From NCBI GenBank assembly GCA_963730995.1, contig CAVSUB010000002.1, positions 248,001 through 312,000 of the forward strand: a stretch of DNA of 64,000 bases, given 5' to 3'. Below, piece after piece: positions 45,073 through 53,028 of the stretch. Every line of letters starts with the position of its first letter. The stretch's first letter is position 1. Source of the stretch: CAVSUB01 sp963730995 (lineage in GTDB: Bacteria > Acidobacteriota > Vicinamibacteria > Vicinamibacterales > 2-12-FULL-66-21). Position numbers and translations under genes: made by a program. Under the pieces are notes generated by a model that was not told the DNA's origin, did no database searches, and worked only from the letters and a program-made list of their open reading frames with translations.

Positions 45073-47538
45073 ATGAGCCTCTCCTCCGTCCTCGCCGATT
45101 TGCTGAACGGTGGCGATATTGCCACGCGGACGACCGCCGGCATTCCCTGGCTGCTGGCAGCGGATGCTGTCGGGAAGGCGTCGCTCCTTCTCGGAGCGGC
45201 AGGCATGGCTTCTCTCGCGCTCCGGCGCGCATCCGCGTCGGTCCGGCACTTGATCTGGACGCTCGCGCTCGTCGGTTCGCTCGTCGTGCCGGCTCTCTCG
45301 ATCGCGCTTCCCCGCTGGAGCGTTCCGGTCGTCACGATCCCGGTGGCAGCCGACGTCGCGCCCGACGCATCCGCGACGCCGCCGCCCGTCTCACGCCACC
45401 AGGCTAGAGAGGCCAGCGCTCCCGTCGCTCAATCGACCGCTTCGGCGCCGACCAGCGCAGCGCCGAGCAAATCGCTTGGATGGATGCTCGACGGCGTGAG
45501 ATGGGAGATAGCGGTGCTGGGGCTCTGGATCGCCGGCTTCGTGACGATCATGGCGCGGCTGCTGGTCGGCATGCTCGCGGTGCAGTGGATGTCGCGTCGC
45601 ACCGAAGTGGTCGTCGACGCCTCGTGGCTGCCACTCGCGCGCCAGCTGGCCGCGGATCTCGGCGTGTCACCCCGTGTCACGTTCCTGCGAAGCCCGCGCG
45701 CGACGATGCCGATGGCGTGGGGCATCCTGCGACCGGCGGTGCTGATGCCGGCAGAAGCCGACGGGTGGCCGATGGAACGGCTCCGGATCGTCCTGCTCCA
45801 CGAGCTCGCGCACGTGCGGCGACGAGACTGCCTCACGCACCTCCTCGCGCAAGCGTCCTGCGCGGTCTACTGGTTCCATCCGCTCGCCTGGATGGCCGCG
45901 AAGCGCGCGCGGGCCGAGCGTGAGCGCGCATGCGACGATCTCGTCCTGGCTGCCGGAACGCGCGGATCCGACTACGCAGAGGAGCTGCTGCACATCGCGC
46001 GTGTCATGCGATCGGGAAGATTCCCGGTGATTCTTGCCGGCGCGACGCTGGCCATGGCGCACAAATCGCAGCTCGAGGGCCGGCTTCTCGCAATCCTCGA
46101 TCCCCGGATCCCCCGGCGGGGCCTGACCCGTTTGCGCGCGCTGGCAACGTCGGCCGCGTGCATGCTGGCGATCATGCCGCTGGCCGCGCTCCAGCCGTGG
46201 ACCAACGAAGCGCCGCTGCAGAAAGTCAACGCGGCCGTCCCGGATGTCTCGATCGTTCGTCCGCCGAACGTTCCGCCGACAGTGACGCCTGGCCCTGTGG
46301 TGGCTGCGCCGCACGCACAGGCCGACGGGTCTGGCGGAATCACGGCCACCCCTCGCACCGGTGACCAGTCGCCGCGCGGGACCGCAAATGACAGTCATGG
46401 TGTTGCTGGCGGCGTGAGCGGAGGCGTTGCCAGCGGCGTCGCTTCAGGGATCGCAGCCGGCGTGGCGGGCGGCATTGCCGGCGGCGTGGCAGGCGGTGTC
46501 GCTGGAGGAGTGGCCGGAGGCGTTGCCGACACCGTTGCAGGCAGCGTTCGCACCGCGATTGACAGCTCGCTGGACGTCGACCTCAAGCTGTTCGACGCTC
46601 AGGGCTCCCCGACACCGACGCCAACCCCTACGCCGACACCGACGCCGACGCCGACTGCCAGGAACCATTCGATGGGCGGAGGGCACCCCCCAGCCGATCC
46701 TCGGACGGTCGCAGCTCTGACGGCCGCCCTCAAAGACACCGACAAAGAAGTGCGCGAAACCGCAATGCATGCGCTCGTCCAGATGCGCGATCCGTCGATC
46801 TTCGAACCGCTCGTCGAAGCGCTGCGGGACGCCTCCGCCGATGTGCGCGAGCAGGCCGCATTCGGCCTCGGGCAGTTGCGCGACAGGCGCGCGGTCGATC
46901 CGCTCGTCGCCGCAATCAAGGATTCGAACGGCAGCGTGCGCGAGCAGGCGGTCTTCGCGCTGGGCCAGCTGCGCGATCCGCGCGCCATCGACGGCCTGGT
47001 GGCCGCGCTCAAGGACACGGCTCCCGACGTCCGCGAAAAGGCGGCGTTCGCACTCGGCCAGATTCGCGACAAGCGCGCCGCTACGGCCCTCGCCGCAGCC
47101 ATCACCGACACGAGTGACGACGTTCGCGAACAGGCCGTGTTCGCGCTCGGCCAGCTGCGGGACCCGGCCTCCGTAGACGGATTGATGACGGCGCTGCACG
47201 ATACGAAGCCGAACGTTCGCCAGCAGGCAGCGTTCTCGCTCGGCCAGATCCGCGATCGCAGAGCGGTCGGCGGGCTCATCGGAGCACTGAAGGACTCCAA
47301 CGCCGAGGTGCGGCAGCAGGCGGCGTTCGCGCTCGGCCAGCTTCGCGATCCGTCAGCGGTCGATGCGCTCGTGATTGCGCTGAAGGATTCGGATACGGAA
47401 GTTCGCGAGCAGTCGGCGTTCGCGCTGGGCCAGCTCCGCGACCCGCGCGCGATCGACGGCCTCACGGCCGCACTGAAGGACGCCAGCGCGAGCGTTCGGC
47501 AGCAGGCCGCATTCGCGCTGGGCCAACTCGCACGATAA
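45073..47538 (+). CDS. BlaR1-like M56 metallopeptidase fused to glycine zipper and nine HEAT repeats
   Basis: An 821-residue membrane protein. Residues 1-70 and about 150-180 give three membrane spans, the cytoplasmic zinc protease has H243-E-L-A-H247 (LLHELAHVRRRDCL) with the downstream glutamate in ERERACDDLV, and a fourth span (ALATSAACMLAIMPLAALQP) ends near 376. In BlaR1 a penicillin-binding sensor would follow. Here there is a Pro-rich linker, a glycine-zipper run of GGVA units (about 443-490), a (TP)n stretch (about 514-528), and nine 31-residue HEAT/PBS-lyase repeats (residues 543-821, VREQAAFALGQLRD type). Topology puts the repeats outside the cytoplasm. The likely job is to sense an envelope signal and cut the adjacent repressor. 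It starts two bases after the repressor stop. Confidence 0.9.
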   Translation: MSLSSVLADLLNGGDIATRTTAGIPWLLAADAVGKASLLLGAAGMASLALRRASASVRHLIWTLALVGSLVVPALSIALPRWSVPVVTIPVAADVAPDASATPPPVSRHQAREASAPVAQSTASAPTSAAPSKSLGWMLDGVRWEIAVLGLWIAGFVTIMARLLVGMLAVQWMSRRTEVVVDASWLPLARQLAADLGVSPRVTFLRSPRATMPMAWGILRPAVLMPAEADGWPMERLRIVLLHELAHVRRRDCLTHLLAQASCAVYWFHPLAWMAAKRARAERERACDDLVLAAGTRGSDYAEELLHIARVMRSGRFPVILAGATLAMAHKSQLEGRLLAILDPRIPRRGLTRLRALATSAACMLAIMPLAALQPWTNEAPLQKVNAAVPDVSIVRPPNVPPTVTPGPVVAAPHAQADGSGGITATPRTGDQSPRGTANDSHGVAGGVSGGVASGVASGIAAGVAGGIAGGVAGGVAGGVAGGVADTVAGSVRTAIDSSLDVDLKLFDAQGSPTPTPTPTPTPTPTPTARNHSMGGGHPPADPRTVAALTAALKDTDKEVRETAMHALVQMRDPSIFEPLVEALRDASADVREQAAFGLGQLRDRRAVDPLVAAIKDSNGSVREQAVFALGQLRDPRAIDGLVAALKDTAPDVREKAAFALGQIRDKRAATALAAAITDTSDDVREQAVFALGQLRDPASVDGLMTALHDTKPNVRQQAAFSLGQIRDRRAVGGLIGALKDSNAEVRQQAAFALGQLRDPSAVDALVIALKDSDTEVREQSAFALGQLRDPRAIDGLTAALKDASASVRQQAAFALGQLAR
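46699..47535 (+). repeat. Nine exact-length 93-bp coding repeats (HEAT units)
   Basis: The DNA encoding the HEAT part of the M56 protein is nine units of exactly 93 bases (837 bases), each ending in a form of GCGTTCGCGCTGGGCCAGCT coding AFALGQL. Unit length never varies, and later units are more alike than the first. This is direct repeat DNA prone to gain or loss of units by recombination or slippage. Confidence 0.85.
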
Positions 47539-47557
47539 CTCGAAAGACCTGACCGCC

Positions 47558-47612
47558 GGCTGACGAGCATCTCGTCAGCCGAGGCGACGCCCGCAATGCT
47601 AGTTTTCTAGCA
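47558..47612 (+). promoter_or_regulatory. Intercistronic hairpin followed by second TGCTA/TAGCA operator
   Basis: After the M56 stop a perfect hairpin (GGCTGACGAG at 47558-47567, CTCGTCAGCC at 47571-47580, loop CAT) could end the transcript, although no T-run follows. The palindrome TGCTAG-TTTT-CTAGCA (47597-47612) then lies immediately before and partly over the AGGAG ribosome site of the next gene. It matches the site at 44619-44634 at 13 of 16 positions, so the second HEAT gene probably answers to the same repressor. Confidence 0.6.
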
Positions 47613-47622
47613 GGAGAGTCCT

Positions 47623-48315
47623 ATGACGCCGCTGACCGTGTTCTTCCGGACCTTGATCAAGTCGAGCGCGATTTTCGTTGGCGCCGGCTACATCATGCTG
47701 CACCCGTCTCTCGATCTTCGATCGACGGGCCGCGGCGCCGTGACAGCGCAGAAGAGCCCCGCGGAAGCGGCGATCGACGGCCTCGTCGCCGCACTGAAGG
47801 ACAGCGATCCCGGCGTCCGGCGCCAGGCCGCCACGGCACTCGGTCAGGCCGGCAGCCCGCGCGCGGTCCCCGGCTTGATCGAGCTGCTCAAGGACAGCCT
47901 GCCAGACGTGCGCCAGCGTGCCGTCTCCGCTCTGGCGCAGATCGGTGATGCGTCCGCCGGGTCGGCGCTCGTCGCCGCCCTGAAGGACAGCGACGCGCAC
48001 GTTCGTGCGCGCGCAGCATCGGCGCTCGGCGACATCGGCGAGCGCACCGCGGTGGAGCCGCTGATTGCCCTCATTCGGGACGCCGACGTCGACGTTCGCT
48101 CACGCGCCATTTCCGCGCTTGGCGAGATCGGCGACGCGCGCGCGGTAGAGCCCTTGACCGCAGCGTTGAAGGACACGGATTCGGGCGTCAGGCTCCGCGC
48201 GGTGAAGGCGCTCGCGGAGCTCACCGACTCGAGCGGTCCGAATCCCCGTCCGCGGCCGCATCCCAGACCACGGCCGGTCGTTCACCTCTCAGTGCATCCA
48301 CCTTTCGAGGGCTGA
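47623..48315 (+). CDS. HEAT-repeat protein with N-terminal membrane anchor
   Basis: A 230-residue protein. The N-terminal hydrophobic stretch (LIKSSAIFVGAGYIML) is an anchor or signal, then come five 31-residue HEAT/PBS-lyase-like repeats (GLVAALKDSDPGVRRQAATA, and so on, with ALGEIGDARAVEPL spacing) and a Pro/Arg/His-rich tail (NPRPRPHPRPRPVVHLSVHP). HEAT arrays bind proteins; no catalytic residues for phycobilin lyase activity are expected. AGGAG lies before the ATG, overlapping an operator-like palindrome. It is the middle member of three consecutive HEAT proteins; the stop is three bases from the next start. Confidence 0.85.
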   Translation: MTPLTVFFRTLIKSSAIFVGAGYIMLHPSLDLRSTGRGAVTAQKSPAEAAIDGLVAALKDSDPGVRRQAATALGQAGSPRAVPGLIELLKDSLPDVRQRAVSALAQIGDASAGSALVAALKDSDAHVRARAASALGDIGERTAVEPLIALIRDADVDVRSRAISALGEIGDARAVEPLTAALKDTDSGVRLRAVKALAELTDSSGPNPRPRPHPRPRPVVHLSVHPPFEG

Positions 48316-48318
48316 TCC

Positions 48319-49389
48319 ATGCGCCGCGTCGCAGGCCTCATCGTCGTCGCCATCGGATCGTTCGCGCTCCACACAAGCCCGTTGCTCGCCCAGGAGCGCG
48401 ACGTGCGCGAGCTCGTCGGTCTGCTGCGCGCCAGCGATCCCGTTTCGCGGGCCCGGGCCGCATGCGATCTTCGCGAGCTCGGCGATCGCGCCGCCGATGC
48501 GATCGAACCGCTCGTCGCCCTGATGGACGACGCGACGCCAATCAGCGAGGACGTCTGTGAGAACAATCGCAACTGGGGCGGCCGCGACGGCGAGCTGACG
48601 ACACCCGGCAAACAGGCGGCCGCGGCGCTGGTCGCCATCGGATCGCGCAGCTTCACGCCGGTGCTGAACGCTCTGCGTTCGTCCGTCTGGGTCGCGCGTC
48701 GCAACGCCGCCTGGGCGCTCGGCGCCCTCCGCGATACACGGGCGGTCCCGCCGCTCATCGACGCGTTGAAAGATCGCGAAGGTCAGGTTCGAGAGCAGGT
48801 CGTGTGGGCGCTCGGCGCGCTGCGCGACCCGCGCGCCACCAGCCCGCTCATCGAAGCGCTGAAGGATCAGGAAACCTCCGTCCGTCGCCAGGCGGCCTGG
48901 GCGCTGGGCGCGCTCCGGGACACGCGGGCCACTGGCCCGCTCGTCGAGACTTTGAAGGATCGTGAGGCCTCGGTCCGCGAGCAAACCGCCTGGGCGCTCG
49001 GCGCGCTGAGGGATCGGACGGCTGTTCCCGGCCTCGCCAAAGCGCTCGAGGACTCTGACCCGAAGGTGCGGCGGCAGACTGCCTGGGCGCTCGGCGCCGT
49101 CCGCGATCCGCGCGCGGCAGAGCCGCTCGCCGCGGCGCTCAAGGATCGTGAGGCCAGCGTACGCGAGCAGGCGGCGTGGGCGAGCGGCGCTCTGCGGGAC
49201 CGCACGTCAGTGCCACCGCTCATCGCGCTCCTCGGAGACTCCGAGCCGAGCGTTCGCCGTCAGGCGGCCTGGGCCCTCGGCGCCGTCGGCGATGCGCGGG
49301 CCCTCGAGCCGCTCCTCACCGCACTCAAGGACGCCGACCCGTCGGTCCGTCGTCAGGTTGCCTGGGCCATCGGCGTCGTCAACAAGTAA
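48319..49389 (+). CDS. Secreted HEAT-repeat protein
   Basis: A 356-residue exported protein with signal peptide MRRVAGLIVVAIGSFALHTS (cleavage near SPLLAQE). The first 120 residues hold degenerate repeats and an insert with one cysteine (DVCENNRNWGGRDGELTTPG), followed by seven full 31-residue HEAT repeats whose signature is AAWALGALRD. In the M56 fusion the same position reads AAFALGQLRD, so the repeats are more alike within each gene than between genes. It is only three bases after the preceding HEAT gene and surely co-transcribed. It probably works in the periplasm with the sensor part of the M56 protein. Confidence 0.87.
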   Translation: MRRVAGLIVVAIGSFALHTSPLLAQERDVRELVGLLRASDPVSRARAACDLRELGDRAADAIEPLVALMDDATPISEDVCENNRNWGGRDGELTTPGKQAAAALVAIGSRSFTPVLNALRSSVWVARRNAAWALGALRDTRAVPPLIDALKDREGQVREQVVWALGALRDPRATSPLIEALKDQETSVRRQAAWALGALRDTRATGPLVETLKDREASVREQTAWALGALRDRTAVPGLAKALEDSDPKVRRQTAWALGAVRDPRAAEPLAAALKDREASVREQAAWASGALRDRTSVPPLIALLGDSEPSVRRQAAWALGAVGDARALEPLLTALKDADPSVRRQVAWAIGVVNK

Positions 49390-49433
49390 CGCTAACTCCT
49401 AGCTTCTAGCTTCGACTGATATCATTCCGCCGC

Positions 49434-50744
49434 ATGCTCCAGGCGGCGGCGATCACCGTTCTTCTGATCCTGCTGACGGCGCTGTACGTGGCGGCCGAGT
49501 TTTCAGCCGTCGGCGCGCGGCGGAGCCGGTTGAGGCGGCTCGCGGAGGATGGCAACGTCCTGGCCGCGCGTGTTCTGCCGGTGATCGAGAGCCCGCAGGC
49601 CCTCGACCGATACATTGCTGCCTCGCAGGTCGGGATCACCCTCTCCAGCCTGATCCTCGGCGCCTACGCCCAAAGCCGGCTAGACACCCGCCTGGCTCCG
49701 CTTGTCGCGCGAATCGCGGGACTCGATGCGGATGCCGCCCACTCGACGTCGGCGCTGATCGTATTGCTCGTCCTGACGGTGCTCGCAATGATCCTCGGCG
49801 AGCTCGTCCCCAAGTCGCTCGCGCTGCAGGATCCGACGCGCATGGCGCTCCTGACAGTGCTGCCGATGCAGTGGTCGCAGCGGCTCTTCGCTCCGTCGAT
49901 CGCTCTGCTCAACGGCAGCGGCGTCTTCCTGTTGAAGCTGCTCGGCGTCACCTCGACCGGCCATCGCCACGTCCACTCGCCCGAGGAGATCGAGCTCCTC
50001 ATCGCCGAGAGCCGGGACGGCGGCCTGCTCGAGCCGCTCGAACAGGTTCGGCTCCATCGCGCGCTCCGGCTCGGCCTGCGCACCGCGCGACAGCTGATGG
50101 TGCCGCGCGAGCGGCTCGCTGCCGTCGAGGCGTCCACGCCGTTCGAGGATGTGCTCCGCCTCGTCGCCACCAGCCCGTACAGCCGTCTGCCCGTTTACCG
50201 CGGCACGCTCGACCGCGTCATCGGCATCCTGCACACAAAGGACGTCGTGTTCGACTACATCGGCGAGCGCCCGCGCGCGTCGATTGCAACACTACTCAGA
50301 CCGATCGTTCGCGTGCGCGAGACGATGCCTGCCGATCGCCTCCTGGCTTTCATGCGCGACCGCCGCAGCCATCATGCGCTGGTCGAAGACGACGACGGGC
50401 GGATCTCCGGACTGATCACGCTCGAGGACGTCGTCGGCGAGTTGCTTGGAGGCGTCTCCGACGAGTTCAAGGTCGCCCAGCTTCGCGCCATCCTCCTGCC
50501 CGACGGGCGCGTGCGTGTTCCCGGCGCGATGCGGCTCGATCAGGCAGCCCCGGTCGTCGGCGGCTGGAGCGGCAGCCCCGAGACAGTTGCGTCGCTAATC
50601 GTCAGAGTGCTCGGTCGCTTCCCCGAGCCGGGAGAGCAGGTGAGCATCGACGGACTCGACGTAGAGATCGAGGTCGTGGAGGCCGGACACATTGGATCGG
50701 TCATCGTCGGGCGGCCCGCCGAAGCACCGGAGGCCGCCGAGTGA
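49434..50744 (+). CDS. CNNM/CBS-domain membrane protein (CorC/HlyC family)
   Basis: A 436-residue protein. The N-terminal CNNM module has spans at ITVLLILLTALYVAAEFSAV, ITLSSLILGAY and LIVLLVLTVLAMILGELVPKSLAL, ending in the typical GELVPKSLAL. Two CBS domains follow (MVPRERLAAVE, TSPYSRLPVYRGTLDRVIGI; SHHALVEDDDGRISGLITLE), then a C-terminal CorC_HlyC domain (DGRVRVPGAMRLDQ). Family members transport or regulate magnesium and related ions and are often called hemolysins without evidence of toxicity. The next gene overlaps its stop by four bases and is a paralogue, so the two likely form one complex. Confidence 0.9.
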   Translation: MLQAAAITVLLILLTALYVAAEFSAVGARRSRLRRLAEDGNVLAARVLPVIESPQALDRYIAASQVGITLSSLILGAYAQSRLDTRLAPLVARIAGLDADAAHSTSALIVLLVLTVLAMILGELVPKSLALQDPTRMALLTVLPMQWSQRLFAPSIALLNGSGVFLLKLLGVTSTGHRHVHSPEEIELLIAESRDGGLLEPLEQVRLHRALRLGLRTARQLMVPRERLAAVEASTPFEDVLRLVATSPYSRLPVYRGTLDRVIGILHTKDVVFDYIGERPRASIATLLRPIVRVRETMPADRLLAFMRDRRSHHALVEDDDGRISGLITLEDVVGELLGGVSDEFKVAQLRAILLPDGRVRVPGAMRLDQAAPVVGGWSGSPETVASLIVRVLGRFPEPGEQVSIDGLDVEIEVVEAGHIGSVIVGRPAEAPEAAE

Positions 50745-52045
50745 CGGCCTTTCTCATCATCGCAGTACTCATTCTCCTGAACGGGATCTTCGTGGCCGCC
50801 GAGTTTGCCATTGTCGGCGCGCCTCGATCCGCCATCGACGCGCGTGTCGCGCAAGGCAACCGTCTCGCGCGCCTCGTGCAGATGGTGCTCAGGGATCCGC
50901 AGAGTCAGGACAGGTACATCGCCACGGCGCAGCTCGGCATCACGGTGGCCAGTCTCGGGCTCGGCATGTACGGCGAGCACGTGCTCGCCGATGGTGTATT
51001 CGCCCTGATCGGACGAACATCAGGACCGGCGTGGCTGCTCTCGCACGGCTTTGCCAGCGTCGTCGCGATTGCCGTGCTCACGTACTTCCACATCGTGATC
51101 GGCGAGATGGTGCCGAAATCGCTCGCGCTCTCGCACGCCGAGCAGATGGCGATCTGGATCACGCCGCCGATGTTGTGGATCAAGACGCTCGTCTTTCCGC
51201 TGATCGTGGCGCTGAACGGCACTGGCAACGCGGTCCTGGGTCTCCTCGGGGTAAACCGCCGTGCCCAGAACGCGGAGCAGTACTACACGTCGGAGGAGCT
51301 GCAGATGATCGTCCAGGAGAGCGAGGAGCTGGGCGCGATTCGGGCGGAGTCCGGCCAGATGCTGCAGGAGCTCTTCGAGTTCGGCGACCTGACCGCCGCC
51401 GAGGCGATGGTTCCGCGCGTGCGGATCACGGGGGTGCCAGTCGGGAGCACACCCGACACGATTCGGCGAATCCTTGCCAAGTCGCCGCACACGCGCTACC
51501 CGGTCATCGAGCAGGACCTCGATCACATCGTCGGCATGATCCACATCAAGGACCTGCTTCGCTTGCTCCTGCGTCGCGAGACGATCGGTGCCAGGCATGC
51601 GCGTCCCCTTCCACTCGTGCCCGAAACGGCGCCGCTCGATGCCGTGCTGGCAACGATGCGCAGAGAGCGGTCGCAGATGGCCGTCGTGATCGACGAGCAC
51701 GGTGGCACGTCGGGTGTCGTGACGCTTCAGGATCTCTTCGAAGAGGTGATCGGCGAAATCGCGGATGGCGAGACAGGCGCGGCGCGGCCGCATCGAGACG
51801 CGCAGGGCCGGTTGTATGTGCCGGGAACGATGCGGATCGACGAGCTCGGCCAGCAATTCGACCTCGAGCTGGAACACGAGGATGTCGACCGGGTGAGTGG
51901 GCTCGTGCTCGCGCTGCTCGGCCGGCCGCCGCGGGTTGGCGACACCGTCAGGTACGATCGGCTCGTCATCGAAGTGACGGCGCTCGCCGGGCATGGCGTC
52001 GCCGAGTGCGCCGTGACGTTGACCGAACCGGAACAGCCAGCCTGA
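50741..52045 (+). CDS. CNNM/CBS-domain membrane protein, second paralogue
   Basis: A 434-residue protein starting at GTG 50741, whose GTGA overlaps the TGA of the upstream paralogue. Spans at FLIIAVLILLNGIFVAAEFA, LGITVASLGLGMYGEHVLAD and ASVVAIAVLTYFHIVIGEMV, then GEMVPKSLAL. The CBS pair reads AMVPRVRITGVPVGSTPDTI, SPHTRYPVIEQDLDHIVGMI and SQMAVVIDEHGGTSGVVTLQ, with the FEEVIGEI link to a C-terminal CorC_HlyC domain. Tandem paralogues with translational coupling are common in this family. Metal-ion efflux or its regulation is the expected role. The frame continues upstream but only antisense or out of phase with the first paralogue. Confidence 0.9.
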   Translation: MTAFLIIAVLILLNGIFVAAEFAIVGAPRSAIDARVAQGNRLARLVQMVLRDPQSQDRYIATAQLGITVASLGLGMYGEHVLADGVFALIGRTSGPAWLLSHGFASVVAIAVLTYFHIVIGEMVPKSLALSHAEQMAIWITPPMLWIKTLVFPLIVALNGTGNAVLGLLGVNRRAQNAEQYYTSEELQMIVQESEELGAIRAESGQMLQELFEFGDLTAAEAMVPRVRITGVPVGSTPDTIRRILAKSPHTRYPVIEQDLDHIVGMIHIKDLLRLLLRRETIGARHARPLPLVPETAPLDAVLATMRRERSQMAVVIDEHGGTSGVVTLQDLFEEVIGEIADGETGAARPHRDAQGRLYVPGTMRIDELGQQFDLELEHEDVDRVSGLVLALLGRPPRVGDTVRYDRLVIEVTALAGHGVAECAVTLTEPEQPA

Positions 52046-52054
52046 CTCTAGTCC

Positions 52055-52179
52055 GGAATTCACTTGAGTCGAGTGTGAATTCCATGTAGCTCCCAGCTAT
52101 CAGCTCTCGGCTTTCAGCTCACACGTCAAAACAGGATCTAGCGGACGGCTAAGAGCTGACAGCTACTGGACTCAAGTGA
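52055..52179. repeat. AGCTGA/GAATTC hairpin repeat, locus C
   Basis: Between convergent genes lies the hairpin GGAATTCAC (52055-52063) / GTGAATTCC (52075-52083), then AGCTCCCAGCTATCAGCTCT-type repeats, an opposed set (AGAGCTGACAGCT), and finally GACTCAAGTGA (52169-52179), which is the exact reverse complement of TCACTTGAGTC at 52060-52070. The unit is thus framed by an 11-bp inverted repeat. Same family as 2010-2088 and 19163-19273. Confidence 0.75.
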
Positions 52180-52187
52180 GCGTCAGG

Positions 52188-53021
52188 TTAGGGCTTCTGT
52201 GCGCACAATCGAACGAGGCGCGTCGTGCGCAGCCCGAAGTCGCTCATGCCTTCCGTGTCCTCGTATCGCACGATGCGGAACCGGTCGAAGAGCTTCAGCA
52301 GCTCGTTGTCATCGTAGACGACCAGCGCGCCGATCGGTCCAGTCTTCGTGGCATCACGATGGAAGGCCTCGACGACCACGCGCCCTCCCGGCTTGAGCGA
52401 GGCGTACAGCTTCGGGATCAGACCACGGGCGCCCACGTAGCTGAGGACGATGAGGTCCCACTTGTCTCGACCGAAGTCGAACTCGTCGTCTCGAAGGACG
52501 TGCGTCGTGAGCGTGACCCCGCTGTTCTTGGCCGCCTGCTCGGCCGCGGCGACGGCCTTGTCGGCCGGATCGAACCCGGTCACCGTCCAGCCCTGCTGAG
52601 CGAGATAGACGGCGTTGCGGCCCTGACCCATCCCGACGTCGAGCGCCTGACCAGGCGTGACGCCCCGGACCATCTCGACGAGAAACGCGTTCGGCTTGAC
52701 GTTGAATCCGGGGTTCGGCGAGGTGAGGATGCGGTTCCAGCGATCGATCTCGAGCCGCTGGCCCTGCTGGTCGATGACGCGAAGCTGCCGCTCGACTTCG
52801 GCCGCCGGCACACCCGCGGCGGTGAGCACCTTGCGGTACGCCTCCAACGGATCGCCTTGTTGCGCTTCGCGAGGCTGTGACCCGATCCAGGCCCTGAACT
52901 TCTCGTAGACGTCCGTGTCGGCCGTTTGAGCGGCGGTTGGCGATTGAGCCGCGGCCGCAGGTGCGCGTACCGTCGGGACGAAGGTGAGGATCGCGATCAG
53001 GAGGAGACCGGCAGGCCTCAT
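52188..53021 (-). CDS. Exported class I SAM-dependent methyltransferase-like protein
   Basis: A 277-residue protein. The N-terminus MRPAGLLLIAILTFVPTVRA (then APAAAAQ) looks like a cleavable signal peptide. The mature part has the methyltransferase motif I LDVGMGQGRNAVYLAQQG, acidic FDPAD at the end of strand 2, and WDLIVLSYVGARGL, LKPGGRVVVEAFHRD as motifs IV and VI. Catalysis would need S-adenosylmethionine, which is cytoplasmic, so export is puzzling: the leader may be a membrane anchor facing inward, or the protein may have another role. Cys or Tat features are absent. It lies seven bases downstream of the Tat TIM-barrel gene and is probably the last gene of that transcript. Confidence 0.8.
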   Translation of the reverse strand: MRPAGLLLIAILTFVPTVRAPAAAAQSPTAAQTADTDVYEKFRAWIGSQPREAQQGDPLEAYRKVLTAAGVPAAEVERQLRVIDQQGQRLEIDRWNRILTSPNPGFNVKPNAFLVEMVRGVTPGQALDVGMGQGRNAVYLAQQGWTVTGFDPADKAVAAAEQAAKNSGVTLTTHVLRDDEFDFGRDKWDLIVLSYVGARGLIPKLYASLKPGGRVVVEAFHRDATKTGPIGALVVYDDNELLKLFDRFRIVRYEDTEGMSDFGLRTTRLVRLCAQKP

Positions 53022-53028
53022 TCAGGAC

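Noticed and set aside
46699..47535. Regular 93-bp repeats as a CRISPR-like array
   Set aside because: The repeats are in frame, without spacers, and encode canonical HEAT units.
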